Assembly: GCA_965221595.1 (NCBI GenBank)
Contig: OZ244900.1
Coordinates: 2,790,001-2,854,000, forward strand
DNA length: 64,000 nt
Reading direction: 5' to 3'
Source of the DNA: JAAXGX01 sp965221595
GTDB lineage: Bacteria > Acidobacteriota > Vicinamibacteria > Vicinamibacterales > UBA8438
Below are positions 30,921-39,424 of this stretch, piece after piece. Made by a program: the position numbers and the translations under genes. The notes beneath the pieces were generated by a model. That model saw only the letters and a list, made by a program, of their open reading frames with translations, was not told the DNA's origin and searched no databases. Numbering within the stretch: position 1 is the stretch's first letter; every line of letters begins with the position of its first letter.

Positions 30921-31873
30921 CGGTTTTCCTCTTCCTCGGCCCTGGCGCCGGCCAGGGTGTTGTACATCGCGTAGTTGCCCTCGTGGCAGGCGTACTCGAA
31001 GAGCGGACCGTCGCTCCGCCGGATCGGGATGCGCGCGGTCCAGGGCCGCGTCCACGTGTCCGGGTCCGTCACCGTCACTTCGTACAGCAGCGTCTCGCCG
31101 TCTGCGCGCGTGAAGCGCTCCACGAGGTGCAGCCCGTCCCGCGAGCCCTTGAAGTTGGTCTTGCCCGAGAAGTTGGTCGTCTCGACCACCAGCGTGCCGC
31201 CCTCCCAGCGCCCGCGCGCATCACCATGCCACTGGCGGATGCCGGCGTCGACGTGCGGCCGCCCGTCGAGCGGGATCACCCGCGTCTCGTGGATCATCTC
31301 CATGTGGACGACCACATGATCCGGCGTCTGCAGCAGCAGCAAGTTGTTGTTGTAGAAGTCCGGCAGCCGCGGCAGGCCGCGCGTCAGGCAACGCTCCCAC
31401 AGACTCCGCCCCTCGGGCCCGTCGTTGTGGCGCCGGTGCTCAATGTCCCGCGCCGAGACGCCCTGGCTCGACTCGAGCGTCTGCGCCTCCCGCCGCGCCC
31501 CGGCCGCCGTCAGCGGCGGCACCCGGCCGTCGGGCGGATCGACGACGAGCGACGTCTGGCGCGAGACGTCGCGGTCCGGCATCCAGAACTGGTTGTAGCC
31601 CTGCAGCAGGACCGGATCGCCCGGCCGGGGTCCGCCGGTGTCGACCTGCCGCCGCGCGTTGGCGGCGGCCGCCTCGGCCACCTCCTCCTCGGTGAGTTCT
31701 TCCCGCTCGCCCAGGCCGGCCGGCCGCTCGAGGGGGGTCACGACGTCGTTCGCCCACAGGCCCTGCAGGTCCGGATCGCCCCAGGGCGTGAGACCCTGCG
31801 CTGCCGCCAGCGGCGGCAGCGCCAGCAGCAGTGCCGTTGCGGCCACCGGCGCGCCGCGCAGGCAGCCCGTCAC
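30917..31873 (-). CDS. Exported YACHEGNY-family protein (paralog A), function unknown
   Basis: 318 aa with a signal peptide ending at AAAQ. Signature blocks shared with three other genes of the window are: WGDPDLQGLWAND and TPLERPA near the N-terminus, SLVVDPPDGRVPPL, WERCLTRGLP (conserved Cys), IPLDGRPHVD, ARGRWEGGTLVVETTNF, and the C-terminal PLFEYACHEGNYAM. I know no biochemical function for this family. The two invariant Cys may form a disulfide or, with His-Glu, a metal site. Both ends overlap neighbours by 4 nt, so it is tightly coupled to SMP-30 and CocE genes. Confidence 0.8.
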   Translation of the reverse strand: MTGCLRGAPVAATALLLALPPLAAAQGLTPWGDPDLQGLWANDVVTPLERPAGLGEREELTEEEVAEAAAANARRQVDTGGPRPGDPVLLQGYNQFWMPDRDVSRQTSLVVDPPDGRVPPLTAAGARREAQTLESSQGVSARDIEHRRHNDGPEGRSLWERCLTRGLPRLPDFYNNNLLLLQTPDHVVVHMEMIHETRVIPLDGRPHVDAGIRQWHGDARGRWEGGTLVVETTNFSGKTNFKGSRDGLHLVERFTRADGETLLYEVTVTDPDTWTRPWTARIPIRRSDGPLFEYACHEGNYAMYNTLAGARAEEEENR

Positions 31874-32922
31874 GGAATGGCCCCTTCCGTGCTGAGCCGC
31901 ACGCGATAGAGGCCCGTGGAAGCGGTCATGTACAGCGTCCGCCCGTCGTCGCCCCAGGCCACGTTGGCCGTCACCTCGCCGGTCATGATGGTGCCGAGAT
32001 GGACGCCGTCAGGCGAGATAACCCAGACGCCACCCGGCCCGGTGGCGAAGACGTTCCCCGCCAGATCCACCTTCATGCCATCGGCGACGCCCGCGGCGCC
32101 CTGCGGGTCCTCGATGGCGAAGAAGACGCGCGGGTTGGAGGCACCGTCCGGGCCCAGATCGAAAGCCATCCAGCGGATGTCGTCGGCCGCCGAGTTCGCC
32201 ACGTAGAGCGTCGACTCGTCGGGCGACAGCGCGATGCCGTTGGGACGCGGCACGTCGCGCCGCAGCAGCTCCAGCTCGCCCTCGGGACCCAGCCGGTAGA
32301 CGCCGTTGTAGTCGAGTTCGCGCAGGGGCGATTCGTCCCGCCCCTCCAGACCGGACCCGGGATCGGTGAAGTACAGCCAGCCGTCGGACGAATAGGCCGC
32401 ATCGTTCGGACCGTTCAGCCGCCGGCCCTCGTAGTGTCCCACCAGCGTCGTGCGCGTGCCGTCGTCTTCGAGGCGCGAGATGACGCGGTTGCCGTGCTCG
32501 CACAGGACGAGCCGCCCCGTGGCGTCGATCGTCAAACCGTTGGAGCTGAACGATCGCAGGCCCGTGCGATCGCCCTCGTAGACCGGATCGATGTAGGTCC
32601 GCGCACCATCCGCCGCGGTCCATTCGTAGACCTCGTTTCCTCGCACGTCGGAGAACAGCAGCCGCGACCGGCGCCGGTCCCAGACGGGGCCCTCGCTGAA
32701 GGCGAAGCCCTCGGCGAGCCTCTCGATGCGCGCGTCGGGCGGCACGATCGCGTCGAGCCCCGGATCGACGCGCACGATCGAGCCGACGTCGGCCGGGGGC
32801 GGCGCCTCCGCCGGTTCGGGTTCCGGAGCAGGGGCCGGGGCGCCGCAGGCGAACGCGGCGCAGGCCGGCAGCAGCAGACACGCACGCAGTAGTTTCATCA
32901 TGACCCGCAGTCTCCTGTCCAT
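31870..32922 (-). CDS. SMP-30/gluconolactonase-like exported propeller
   Basis: 350 aa. The N-terminus has a possible lipobox (LLLPAC) followed by a Pro/Ala/Glu linker, suggesting a lipoprotein. Six-bladed propeller signatures are FAFSEGPVWDRRRSRLLFSD (metal-binding Glu), LNGPNDAAYSSDGWLYFTDP (Asn and Asp ligands) and RPNGIALSPDESTLYVANS. Family members hydrolyse lactones with a divalent metal. It begins 4 nt after the stop of the PQQ dehydrogenase gene, so it may open the lactone made by that enzyme. Confidence 0.9.
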   Translation of the reverse strand: MDRRLRVMMKLLRACLLLPACAAFACGAPAPAPEPEPAEAPPPADVGSIVRVDPGLDAIVPPDARIERLAEGFAFSEGPVWDRRRSRLLFSDVRGNEVYEWTAADGARTYIDPVYEGDRTGLRSFSSNGLTIDATGRLVLCEHGNRVISRLEDDGTRTTLVGHYEGRRLNGPNDAAYSSDGWLYFTDPGSGLEGRDESPLRELDYNGVYRLGPEGELELLRRDVPRPNGIALSPDESTLYVANSAADDIRWMAFDLGPDGASNPRVFFAIEDPQGAAGVADGMKVDLAGNVFATGPGGVWVISPDGVHLGTIMTGEVTANVAWGDDGRTLYMTASTGLYRVRLSTEGAIP

Positions 32923-32926
32923 CTGA

Positions 32927-34624
32927 TCACTCCGGCAGCGCGAACGCCGACAGCGAGTGCCCGGCGATGATGGTCACATACTGTCTGCCGTCGACCTCGT
33001 ACGTCATGGGCCCGCTGGCGATCTCGCCGCCGAGATTCACCCGCCAGAGCAGGTCGCCCGTGCGCGCGTCCATGGCCTGGAAATAGCCGGAACGGGCGCC
33101 GGTGAACAGCAGGTCCGAAGCGGTGGTCAGGATGCCGCTGCGAATGACGTCCGTCAGGTCGAAGCGCCAGCGCTCCTGGCCCGTCAGCGCGTCGAGCGCC
33201 AGCACGGCGCCGTACCCCGCCTCGGCTGTCCAGTCGTTGATCGGGCCGCGCCGCGTCGGCGGCGTCGCCGCGTCGGGCACCGGCGCGTAGGTGCCCGGGA
33301 GCCCTCCCAGGAAGCTCCGGCCCGGCTCGTACACCTGCGGCTCCGGGTTGAAGAGGGAGGCCCGTTCCTCCCAGGCCGGCACATAGAACAGCTCGGTCCG
33401 GGGGCTATAGGACGGCGAGTACCAGTTCGTCGCGCCCTGCACCGCGGGGAAGGTCGGCTCGCCCGGCGGCTGCGGCGTCTCGATGGGCCGGCCGCTGTCG
33501 TCCAGCCCCGCCGCCCAGTTGACCCGCACGAACGCACGCCCGCTCAGGAAGCGGCCGGTCGCCCGGTCCAGCACGTAGTAGAACCCGTTGCGGTTGGCCC
33601 ACAGCATCACCCGGAACAGCGTGCCGTTGCGCTCGATGTCGGCCAGTACGGGAATCTGGACGGCGTCGTAGTCGTAGGGATCGCCGGGCGTGAACTGGAA
33701 GTGCCAGCGCAGCTCGCCCGTGTCGGCGTCGAGGGCCACGACCGAGCTGGTGTACAGGTTGTCGCCGGGCCGCTGCGCCGGGTTCCAGTCGGGCCCCGGG
33801 TTGCCCACCCCCCAGTACGTCAGGTTCAGCACCGGGTCGTACGAACCGGTCAGCCACACCGAGCCCCCGCCGTGCTTCCACGCCTCCGGGTCGCAGTAGG
33901 TCTCCGGGTCCGGCGGGCACGGCTCCCACGTCTCGTGTCCCGGCTCGCCCGGCCCCGGAATGGTGTAGAAACGCCACACCTCCTCGCCGGTGGCCGCGTC
34001 GAGCGCCGCGACGAAGCCGCGGATGCCGCGATCGCCACCGGCGGTGCCGACGATGATCTTGTCCCGGACCGCCAGCGGCGCCAGTGTGAACGAGTATGCC
34101 AGCGACTTGTCCGCGACCTCGACGTCCCACAGCTCCGCCCCGGTCACCGCGTCGATGGCCACGACGTGCGCGTCGAGCGTCGCCATGAAGAGCCGGTCAC
34201 CCAGCACGGCCACGCCGCGGTTGTTCGAGCCGCAGCAGGCACGATGGTCCGACGGGGTCGGATAACGGTAGATCCAGAACACGCGCCCGGTCCGCGCGTC
34301 CAGCGCGACTACATCGTTGGGCCGCTGCGTCACGTACATGATGCCGTCGACCACCAGGGGCGTCGCCTCCCAGGACGGCCCGAACGTGCCGGACTGATAG
34401 ACCCACTGCCGCTCGAGGCCGGCGACGTTGTCCGGCGTGATCCCAGCGAGCCGGCTGTAGCGATCGCTGAAGTAGTTGCCCGAGTACGTCAGCCAGTTGG
34501 CGGGCTCGTCGACCGCGCGGTCGAGCCGGTCGGAGCCGACCTGCGCCGCGGCGGCCGCGACCGCGAGCCCTCCCACGAGAACCGACACGAGTAGCCGCTG
34601 CAGCGCCGTGTGTCGCATCGTCAT
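32927..34624 (-). CDS. PQQ-dependent alcohol dehydrogenase (methanol/ethanol type, no cytochrome domain)
   Basis: 565 aa with a signal peptide (1-27). An eight-bladed quinoprotein: WLTYSGNYFSDRYSRLAGIT opens it, RACCGSNNRGVAV carries the vicinal Cys pair that contacts PQQ, and VLDRATGRFLSGRAFVRVNW and GEIASGPMTYEVDGRQYV are the usual closing blades. The protein stops after the propeller, so a separate cytochrome must accept electrons. It starts the operon PQQ dehydrogenase, SMP-30, YACHEGNY A, CocE, and is divergent from the PAL-like gene. Confidence 0.92.
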   Translation of the reverse strand: MTMRHTALQRLLVSVLVGGLAVAAAAAQVGSDRLDRAVDEPANWLTYSGNYFSDRYSRLAGITPDNVAGLERQWVYQSGTFGPSWEATPLVVDGIMYVTQRPNDVVALDARTGRVFWIYRYPTPSDHRACCGSNNRGVAVLGDRLFMATLDAHVVAIDAVTGAELWDVEVADKSLAYSFTLAPLAVRDKIIVGTAGGDRGIRGFVAALDAATGEEVWRFYTIPGPGEPGHETWEPCPPDPETYCDPEAWKHGGGSVWLTGSYDPVLNLTYWGVGNPGPDWNPAQRPGDNLYTSSVVALDADTGELRWHFQFTPGDPYDYDAVQIPVLADIERNGTLFRVMLWANRNGFYYVLDRATGRFLSGRAFVRVNWAAGLDDSGRPIETPQPPGEPTFPAVQGATNWYSPSYSPRTELFYVPAWEERASLFNPEPQVYEPGRSFLGGLPGTYAPVPDAATPPTRRGPINDWTAEAGYGAVLALDALTGQERWRFDLTDVIRSGILTTASDLLFTGARSGYFQAMDARTGDLLWRVNLGGEIASGPMTYEVDGRQYVTIIAGHSLSAFALPE

Positions 34625-34656
34625 CGCATGATCCCCGCATTCTGCCTGCAGCCAGA

Positions 34657-34662
34657 TACAAT
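34657..34662 (+). promoter_or_regulatory. -10 box (TACAAT) in the divergent intergenic region
   Basis: TACAAT lies 32 nt before the PAL-like start at 34695, with CCCAGGAGC as ribosome-binding site between. No convincing -35 is visible. Confidence 0.4.
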
Positions 34663-34694
34663 ACCACCCAATCTCCCAGGAGCGCGCCGAGCCC

Positions 34695-35867
34695 ATGCAC
34701 AGACCCTGGCTTTCGTTCTTCGTTCGCGCCGCGCTGCTGTCGACCTGCCTGCTTCCGGCAGCCGGGGGCGTCGCCGCCGCGCAGGTGCCGGGCGGCGTTC
34801 CCGTCTTCGAGCTCGACCCGTCCTGGCCGGCCGCGCCGGCCGACCCGGACGCCCCCTGGCCGGACCTGGACCGCAACGCCACGTCGGTGGCCGTGGACCC
34901 GCGCGACCACGTCTGGATGCTGCAGCTTCCGACGCCGGCGGAACGGGAGGCCGAGAGCGCCGGCGGCCCGCGTGTGCCGCGGGTCTTCGAGTTCGATCCC
35001 GCCGGCAACCTCGTCCGCAGCTGGGGCGGTCCCGGCACGAGCGACGTCTGGATGGAGGAACCGGCAGCGGAGATACCCTACCCGTCCGGCACCCCCGCCG
35101 AGCACGGGATGTTCGTGGACCACCACAACAACGTCTGGGTGACGGGCAACGGCCACGTGGCGCTGAAATTCTCGCCGGCCGGCACGCTGCTGCTCCAGGT
35201 CGGGGAGCTGGGCCGCACGAACGGCAGCAACGACACCAGGCTGCTGGGCAACGCCTGCGAGCTGACGGTCGACCCGGCGACCAACGAGCTGTACGTCGCC
35301 GACGGCTACAACAACCGGCGCGTCGTCGTCTTCGACGCGGCAACCGGCGACTACCGACGCCACTGGGGGGCCTACGGCAACCGCCCGGTCGATTTCGAGC
35401 TGACGGACGAGGGCCTGTACTCCGACGACTCCCAGCTCTACACGCCGGATGCGCCGCCGCAGCCGCAGTTCCTCGCCGTGCACTGCGTGCGTGTGGCGCG
35501 CGACGGCACCGTCTACGTCTGCGACCGCCAGCGCAACCGGGTGCAGGTGTTCCAGCGCGACGGTACGTTCGTCACCGAGTTTCCGGTCGCGCCGGACACC
35601 CCGGCGGAACTGGGATTTCCTCAGGGGGTGGGCGCCGTCAACTTCGGCTCGGCATCGACCATCGGCTTTTCGGCCGACGCGGAGCAGCGCTACCTCTACG
35701 TCGGCGACAACATGAACGACGCGATCTGGATCTACCGCCGCAACGGCCTGGCGCTGCTGGGGTCCATCGCCACCAACCGGGCCGCGAACCACTACCTGTC
35801 CGTCGACTCGGCCGGCAACATCTACAACAGCGGGCTGCAGAAGTTCGTTTTCACGGGAGTCCGGTAG
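34695..35867 (+). CDS. Exported NHL six-bladed propeller, PAL-like
   Basis: 390 aa with a signal peptide (1-29). NHL blades are obvious: TSVAVDPRDHVWMLQ, HGMFVDHHNNVWVTG, ELTVDPATNELYVADGYNNRRV and VRVARDGTVYVCDRQRNRVQVF. The order and the DGYNNRRV/DRQRNRV motifs are those of bacterial proteins related to peptidyl-alpha-hydroxyglycine alpha-amidating lyase (PAL). PAL normally acts after PHM, and a PHM-like monooxygenase is encoded 7 kb away. Catalysis is not proven, because propellers of this type also serve as binding proteins. Confidence 0.8.
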   Translation: MHRPWLSFFVRAALLSTCLLPAAGGVAAAQVPGGVPVFELDPSWPAAPADPDAPWPDLDRNATSVAVDPRDHVWMLQLPTPAEREAESAGGPRVPRVFEFDPAGNLVRSWGGPGTSDVWMEEPAAEIPYPSGTPAEHGMFVDHHNNVWVTGNGHVALKFSPAGTLLLQVGELGRTNGSNDTRLLGNACELTVDPATNELYVADGYNNRRVVVFDAATGDYRRHWGAYGNRPVDFELTDEGLYSDDSQLYTPDAPPQPQFLAVHCVRVARDGTVYVCDRQRNRVQVFQRDGTFVTEFPVAPDTPAELGFPQGVGAVNFGSASTIGFSADAEQRYLYVGDNMNDAIWIYRRNGLALLGSIATNRAANHYLSVDSAGNIYNSGLQKFVFTGVR

Positions 35868-35874
35868 CCGGCGG

Positions 35875-37260
35875 TCAGTAGTCGTCCGCCGCCAGCGACG
35901 CCCGCATGATCTCCTCGGCGTTGCGGTGGACGATGTGACGGTTGGCGTAGGCCGGGTGGGCCCAGTTCACCATACGGTCGTGCCGCTTGCGCGGCCCGTA
36001 GCCGGCGCTGGTGGTGGCGGCGATGAGCCGGGTCCGGTCGAGTTCCACGTAACCCTCGGGCGTGAACTGGGCGATGATGAGATCGCCGTCGTCGTTGTTG
36101 ACGAAGTAGCGATCCTCGTGACGCACGATGAACGCGCCGCCCCACCGCGCCTGCGGTGTCATCTCGCCGCTCATCCACAGCCGCTCGCCCGTGCGGGCGT
36201 CGAGGCCGCGCAGCTCGCCGTAGCTCCCCACGCCGTAGACGTAGTCGCCGATGATCACCGGCGGGGTGATCACCGTGTGCAGGCCCTCGGTGTCGGTCGG
36301 CATCTCGCTGCGGCTCGAGCCCTTCCACAGCAGCGTGGCGCTCGGCCTGTCGGTGCCCAGCCGCATCATGAGCGAGCCGTTGTAGAACTGGCTGACGAGC
36401 AGGTAGTTGTCGGCCTTGAGCGGGGTGATGACGTTCATGCTCGAGCCGGTCTCCCAGGGTTCCTCCCAGTACGTCTCGCCCGTCTCCGGGTCGAGCGACG
36501 CGAGCCCCGCCGTATGCCAGATGATGAGCTGCCGGACCCCGCCGGCCTCGTAGATGATGGGTGCGCTGGAACTGCCGCCCCGCACCTCGAGAGCGCGCCA
36601 GCGCTCGGCGCCGGTCCGCTTGTCGAAGGAAACCACGAGCGCGTTCGGCTCGCCGCCCACCACGGCGATGAGCTGCTCACCGTCGACCAGGGGGGCGCTG
36701 GGCGTGCCCCAGGGCGCCATGCTCGCGTCGTACTCGACGAGGTAGTTCCGGTGCCAGAGCACGCGCCCGGTTGCGACGTCGAGGCACCACAGCAGCCCGG
36801 TCGCCCCGAGCACGTAGACGCGATCGCCGTCGACAGTGGGCGTGGCCATGGGTCCGGCGGCGTACGACGCCATCAGCGCGCGGTACGTCGCGCCCCAGGA
36901 GTAGCTCCACAGTTCCGCGCCGGTCTGCTCGTCGAGGGCCAGTATGCGCTCCGTGCCGTCCAGGGTGCGCGACTCCGGATCCTCCAGCCAGTCGGTCACG
37001 AAGACGCGCCCGTCGGCCACCGCCGGACCGGCGAACCCGTTGCGGATCGGGACCCGCCACTTCACCTTCAGCCCGTCGTCGGGGAACGCGTCGATGATCC
37101 CCGTCTCGTGCCATACGCCCCGCCGGTCGGCGCCCCGCCACTGGCGCCAGTCCTCCGCGGTCACCGTCACGGAGCCGCCGACCCCGACCGCCACGAGCAC
37201 CGCCGCCGCCAGCCCCGCGCCGAGCCGCAGCCCGGCGCGTCCCGGATACCTGCTCCGCAT
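35875..37260 (-). CDS. Exported PQQ/BamB-like propeller protein
   Basis: 461 aa from ATG 37260, with GGAGG upstream. A membrane signal (8-30) is followed by WRQWRGADRRGVWHETG, the typical opening of PQQ_2 proteins from Planctomycetota and Acidobacteriota. Blades include ILALDEQTGAELWSYSWG, LLWCLDVATGRVLWHRNY and LRGLDARTGERLWMSGEM. No Cys pair or dehydrogenase acid is seen, so it is more likely a binding or assembly propeller than an enzyme. It follows the Abhydrolase-10-type gene by 47 nt and ends 7 nt from the convergent PAL-like gene. Confidence 0.85.
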   Translation of the reverse strand: MRSRYPGRAGLRLGAGLAAAVLVAVGVGGSVTVTAEDWRQWRGADRRGVWHETGIIDAFPDDGLKVKWRVPIRNGFAGPAVADGRVFVTDWLEDPESRTLDGTERILALDEQTGAELWSYSWGATYRALMASYAAGPMATPTVDGDRVYVLGATGLLWCLDVATGRVLWHRNYLVEYDASMAPWGTPSAPLVDGEQLIAVVGGEPNALVVSFDKRTGAERWRALEVRGGSSSAPIIYEAGGVRQLIIWHTAGLASLDPETGETYWEEPWETGSSMNVITPLKADNYLLVSQFYNGSLMMRLGTDRPSATLLWKGSSRSEMPTDTEGLHTVITPPVIIGDYVYGVGSYGELRGLDARTGERLWMSGEMTPQARWGGAFIVRHEDRYFVNNDDGDLIIAQFTPEGYVELDRTRLIAATTSAGYGPRKRHDRMVNWAHPAYANRHIVHRNAEEIMRASLAADDY

Positions 37261-37307
37261 CGATCGCCCTCCACCTCCGCCGGCACGTCCGGCGCCGAAC
37301 CGACCTC

Positions 37308-39389
37308 CTAGCGCAGAATGTCGCTCGCCTTCGCCATCTCGACGATGACGTCGGCATCCTCCGGCAACAGCAGCCGCCGCGCCACCGACTCTTCCGCGGC
37401 GCGCTCGACGGCCGCCACGAAGCCCGCGTGGTCGCCGTAGCGCTCCTCGAGCGACAGGCGCGGGTCGCCGGCGGCGAGGCGCTCGGCGCGCGTACGGGCG
37501 AACGGGAAGAACGACCCGGTCAGCCCGCACAGGTCGGCGCCGCGAGGACCGGCCGCATAGAGGTTCCAGCCGGTGTTGGTGCCCACGGGCACGGCGATGT
37601 CGACCGTGCGCACCCCGGCGATGTCATGCCCGTCGCGGTCGGTGGTCGGCACGAGCACCTGGTACGAGGCCCCGCGCGTCGGGGGCAGCACGGTCTGCCG
37701 CCCGCCCTGCGAGCTGAACGTGGGGCCGAAGCCGAGCACATCGAGACCGTTCACCGTGGTCGGGAAGGTAACGCCGGGAATGGCCGGGAACGTGCGCGCC
37801 ACCTCGTCCACGGAGGCCAGCGTGCCCCGTCGCACGTCCGGGTAGTTGCTCTCAGGCGGCTCGCGGCCCTGGTCCGCCCACTCGTCGAGCGCCACGAGCA
37901 GCGCGCGCATCGGCGGCGCCGCGCCCCGGTAGCTGTTCGTGGCGTACGCACAGGTCCCGCGATCCGTCGGCACGACGCCGACCCCCGGGCTGCCGCCGTG
38001 CGGGTGGCTCGCCAGCAGGTACAGGCGCACGTTGTCCGGGATGGGCACGGCGTTGCCGTGGCCGTCATGAACGTTGAGCGAGGCCTTCATCTGCCAGAAC
38101 TCGTTGCTCGTATCGACGTGGAACACGAGCGGGTCGGTCGCCGGCCGCTTCAGGATGCCGTCGCGGACGTTCGTCACCGGATCCGTCGTCACGGCGTACG
38201 TCAGCGGCGGGAACGACTGCGAGGTGAAGTCGGCCGTGCGGTCCTGGCGCGAGTAGATGTTGGGGTCGGCAAACTCGACGTTCGCGAACAACCGGTGCGA
38301 GCCGGGGATGTGGATGCGCACGGCGTCGAAGACGCGGCGGTGCGCCTCGTCCTCGTTGAAACCGAGATACAGGTAGTCGCGCATGTACATCCCGGTGGAC
38401 GAGATGCCGAGCCCGTAGGCGCGGCGGATGCCGACAGCCTCCGCGCTGCGCGCCAGCGGGTTGGGCGTGCCGGCATCGTCGGCGGTCTCGTAGCGCAGGA
38501 ACGAGGCGACGTCGCGCGTCACGGCGTAGCCGAGCCCCATGACCCACGGGTTGCGGGCCGGATAGATCAGCTCGTACACCTTGTCGGCTTCGAACCCGTC
38601 GAATAGACAAATGTCGACAGTGGAGGGCGTCAGCGACGCCTCCCCCGCCGGGCACGTGCCGAACGCCCACCGCTCGGAAGCAATCGGCCGCCGCTTGCCG
38701 TCGATGCCGTCGCGCACCGTCAGGGTGGACTGTGCCGTGTCGGCGTCGGCGGTCTCGTAGCTCAGGAAGCGGTCGTTGCCCTTGAGCGGCAGCGTATAGA
38801 TAGTGCCGGCCAGTGGCTGACGCGTCGGGTCGGACGGATACTGGACGCGGATGCGGGCCACGATCGGGCTGCCGTCGGCCTGCACGGCCACCGGCAGGTT
38901 GGCCCCGAGGCGCGTCGCGGTGGTCAGCACGTCGCCCGCCCAGCCCGCGTCCACGAAGCTGTAGCCGAGCCGGAAGAACAGCCCGTCGCCGGAGTCCGGG
39001 TCCGCACCGGCGGGCAGCGGCGGGAAGGTCTGGAACGGCAGCTCGATGGCGTTGCCCCGGTTGTTGATGCCGTAGAGCAGCTTGCCGTTGCCGCGCGCCA
39101 GGTCGACCGGCTTGATGATGAAGAACGGCGCGCTGAACTCGACGAGCCCGCGCGCGTTGCGGGGTGCGCGGTCGAGGTTGACGATTACCGCGTTGAGCGG
39201 GTCGTCGGGATCGACCTCCAGGTAGACCGTCCCGTCGAGACGCTCGAAGGGCCCCGCCTCGCCGAAGCTCTTGCCCCCCGCGTAGGGGGCCGTGCGCTCC
39301 ACGACGATGCGCGCCACGCGTGCCTCGGCCGGCTGCACCGCCGCCGCCAGGAGCCCGCCCAGAAGCACTGCCGCCACTGCCCGTCTCAT
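37308..39389 (-). CDS. Exported alpha/beta-hydrolase-domain protein (Abhydrolase_10 type)
   Basis: 693 aa from ATG 39389, with GGGGG upstream. Signal peptide (1-23). N-terminal beta domain (KSFGEAGPFERLDGTVYLEVDP), then a hydrolase-like core with GLGISSTGMYMRDYLYLGFN (G-x-S-x-x-G nucleophile-elbow-like) and C-terminal blocks GTNTGWNLYAAG and TGSFFPFARTRAER. Proteins with this layout are annotated only as alpha/beta hydrolase domain proteins; substrates are unknown. It lies between YACHEGNY paralog B (35 nt upstream) and a PQQ-like propeller, on one transcript. Confidence 0.82.
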   Translation of the reverse strand: MRRAVAAVLLGGLLAAAVQPAEARVARIVVERTAPYAGGKSFGEAGPFERLDGTVYLEVDPDDPLNAVIVNLDRAPRNARGLVEFSAPFFIIKPVDLARGNGKLLYGINNRGNAIELPFQTFPPLPAGADPDSGDGLFFRLGYSFVDAGWAGDVLTTATRLGANLPVAVQADGSPIVARIRVQYPSDPTRQPLAGTIYTLPLKGNDRFLSYETADADTAQSTLTVRDGIDGKRRPIASERWAFGTCPAGEASLTPSTVDICLFDGFEADKVYELIYPARNPWVMGLGYAVTRDVASFLRYETADDAGTPNPLARSAEAVGIRRAYGLGISSTGMYMRDYLYLGFNEDEAHRRVFDAVRIHIPGSHRLFANVEFADPNIYSRQDRTADFTSQSFPPLTYAVTTDPVTNVRDGILKRPATDPLVFHVDTSNEFWQMKASLNVHDGHGNAVPIPDNVRLYLLASHPHGGSPGVGVVPTDRGTCAYATNSYRGAAPPMRALLVALDEWADQGREPPESNYPDVRRGTLASVDEVARTFPAIPGVTFPTTVNGLDVLGFGPTFSSQGGRQTVLPPTRGASYQVLVPTTDRDGHDIAGVRTVDIAVPVGTNTGWNLYAAGPRGADLCGLTGSFFPFARTRAERLAAGDPRLSLEERYGDHAGFVAAVERAAEESVARRLLLPEDADVIVEMAKASDILR

Positions 39390-39424
39390 CACCACGCCCC
39401 CTTCCGGCACCTCGACCCGCCGGC

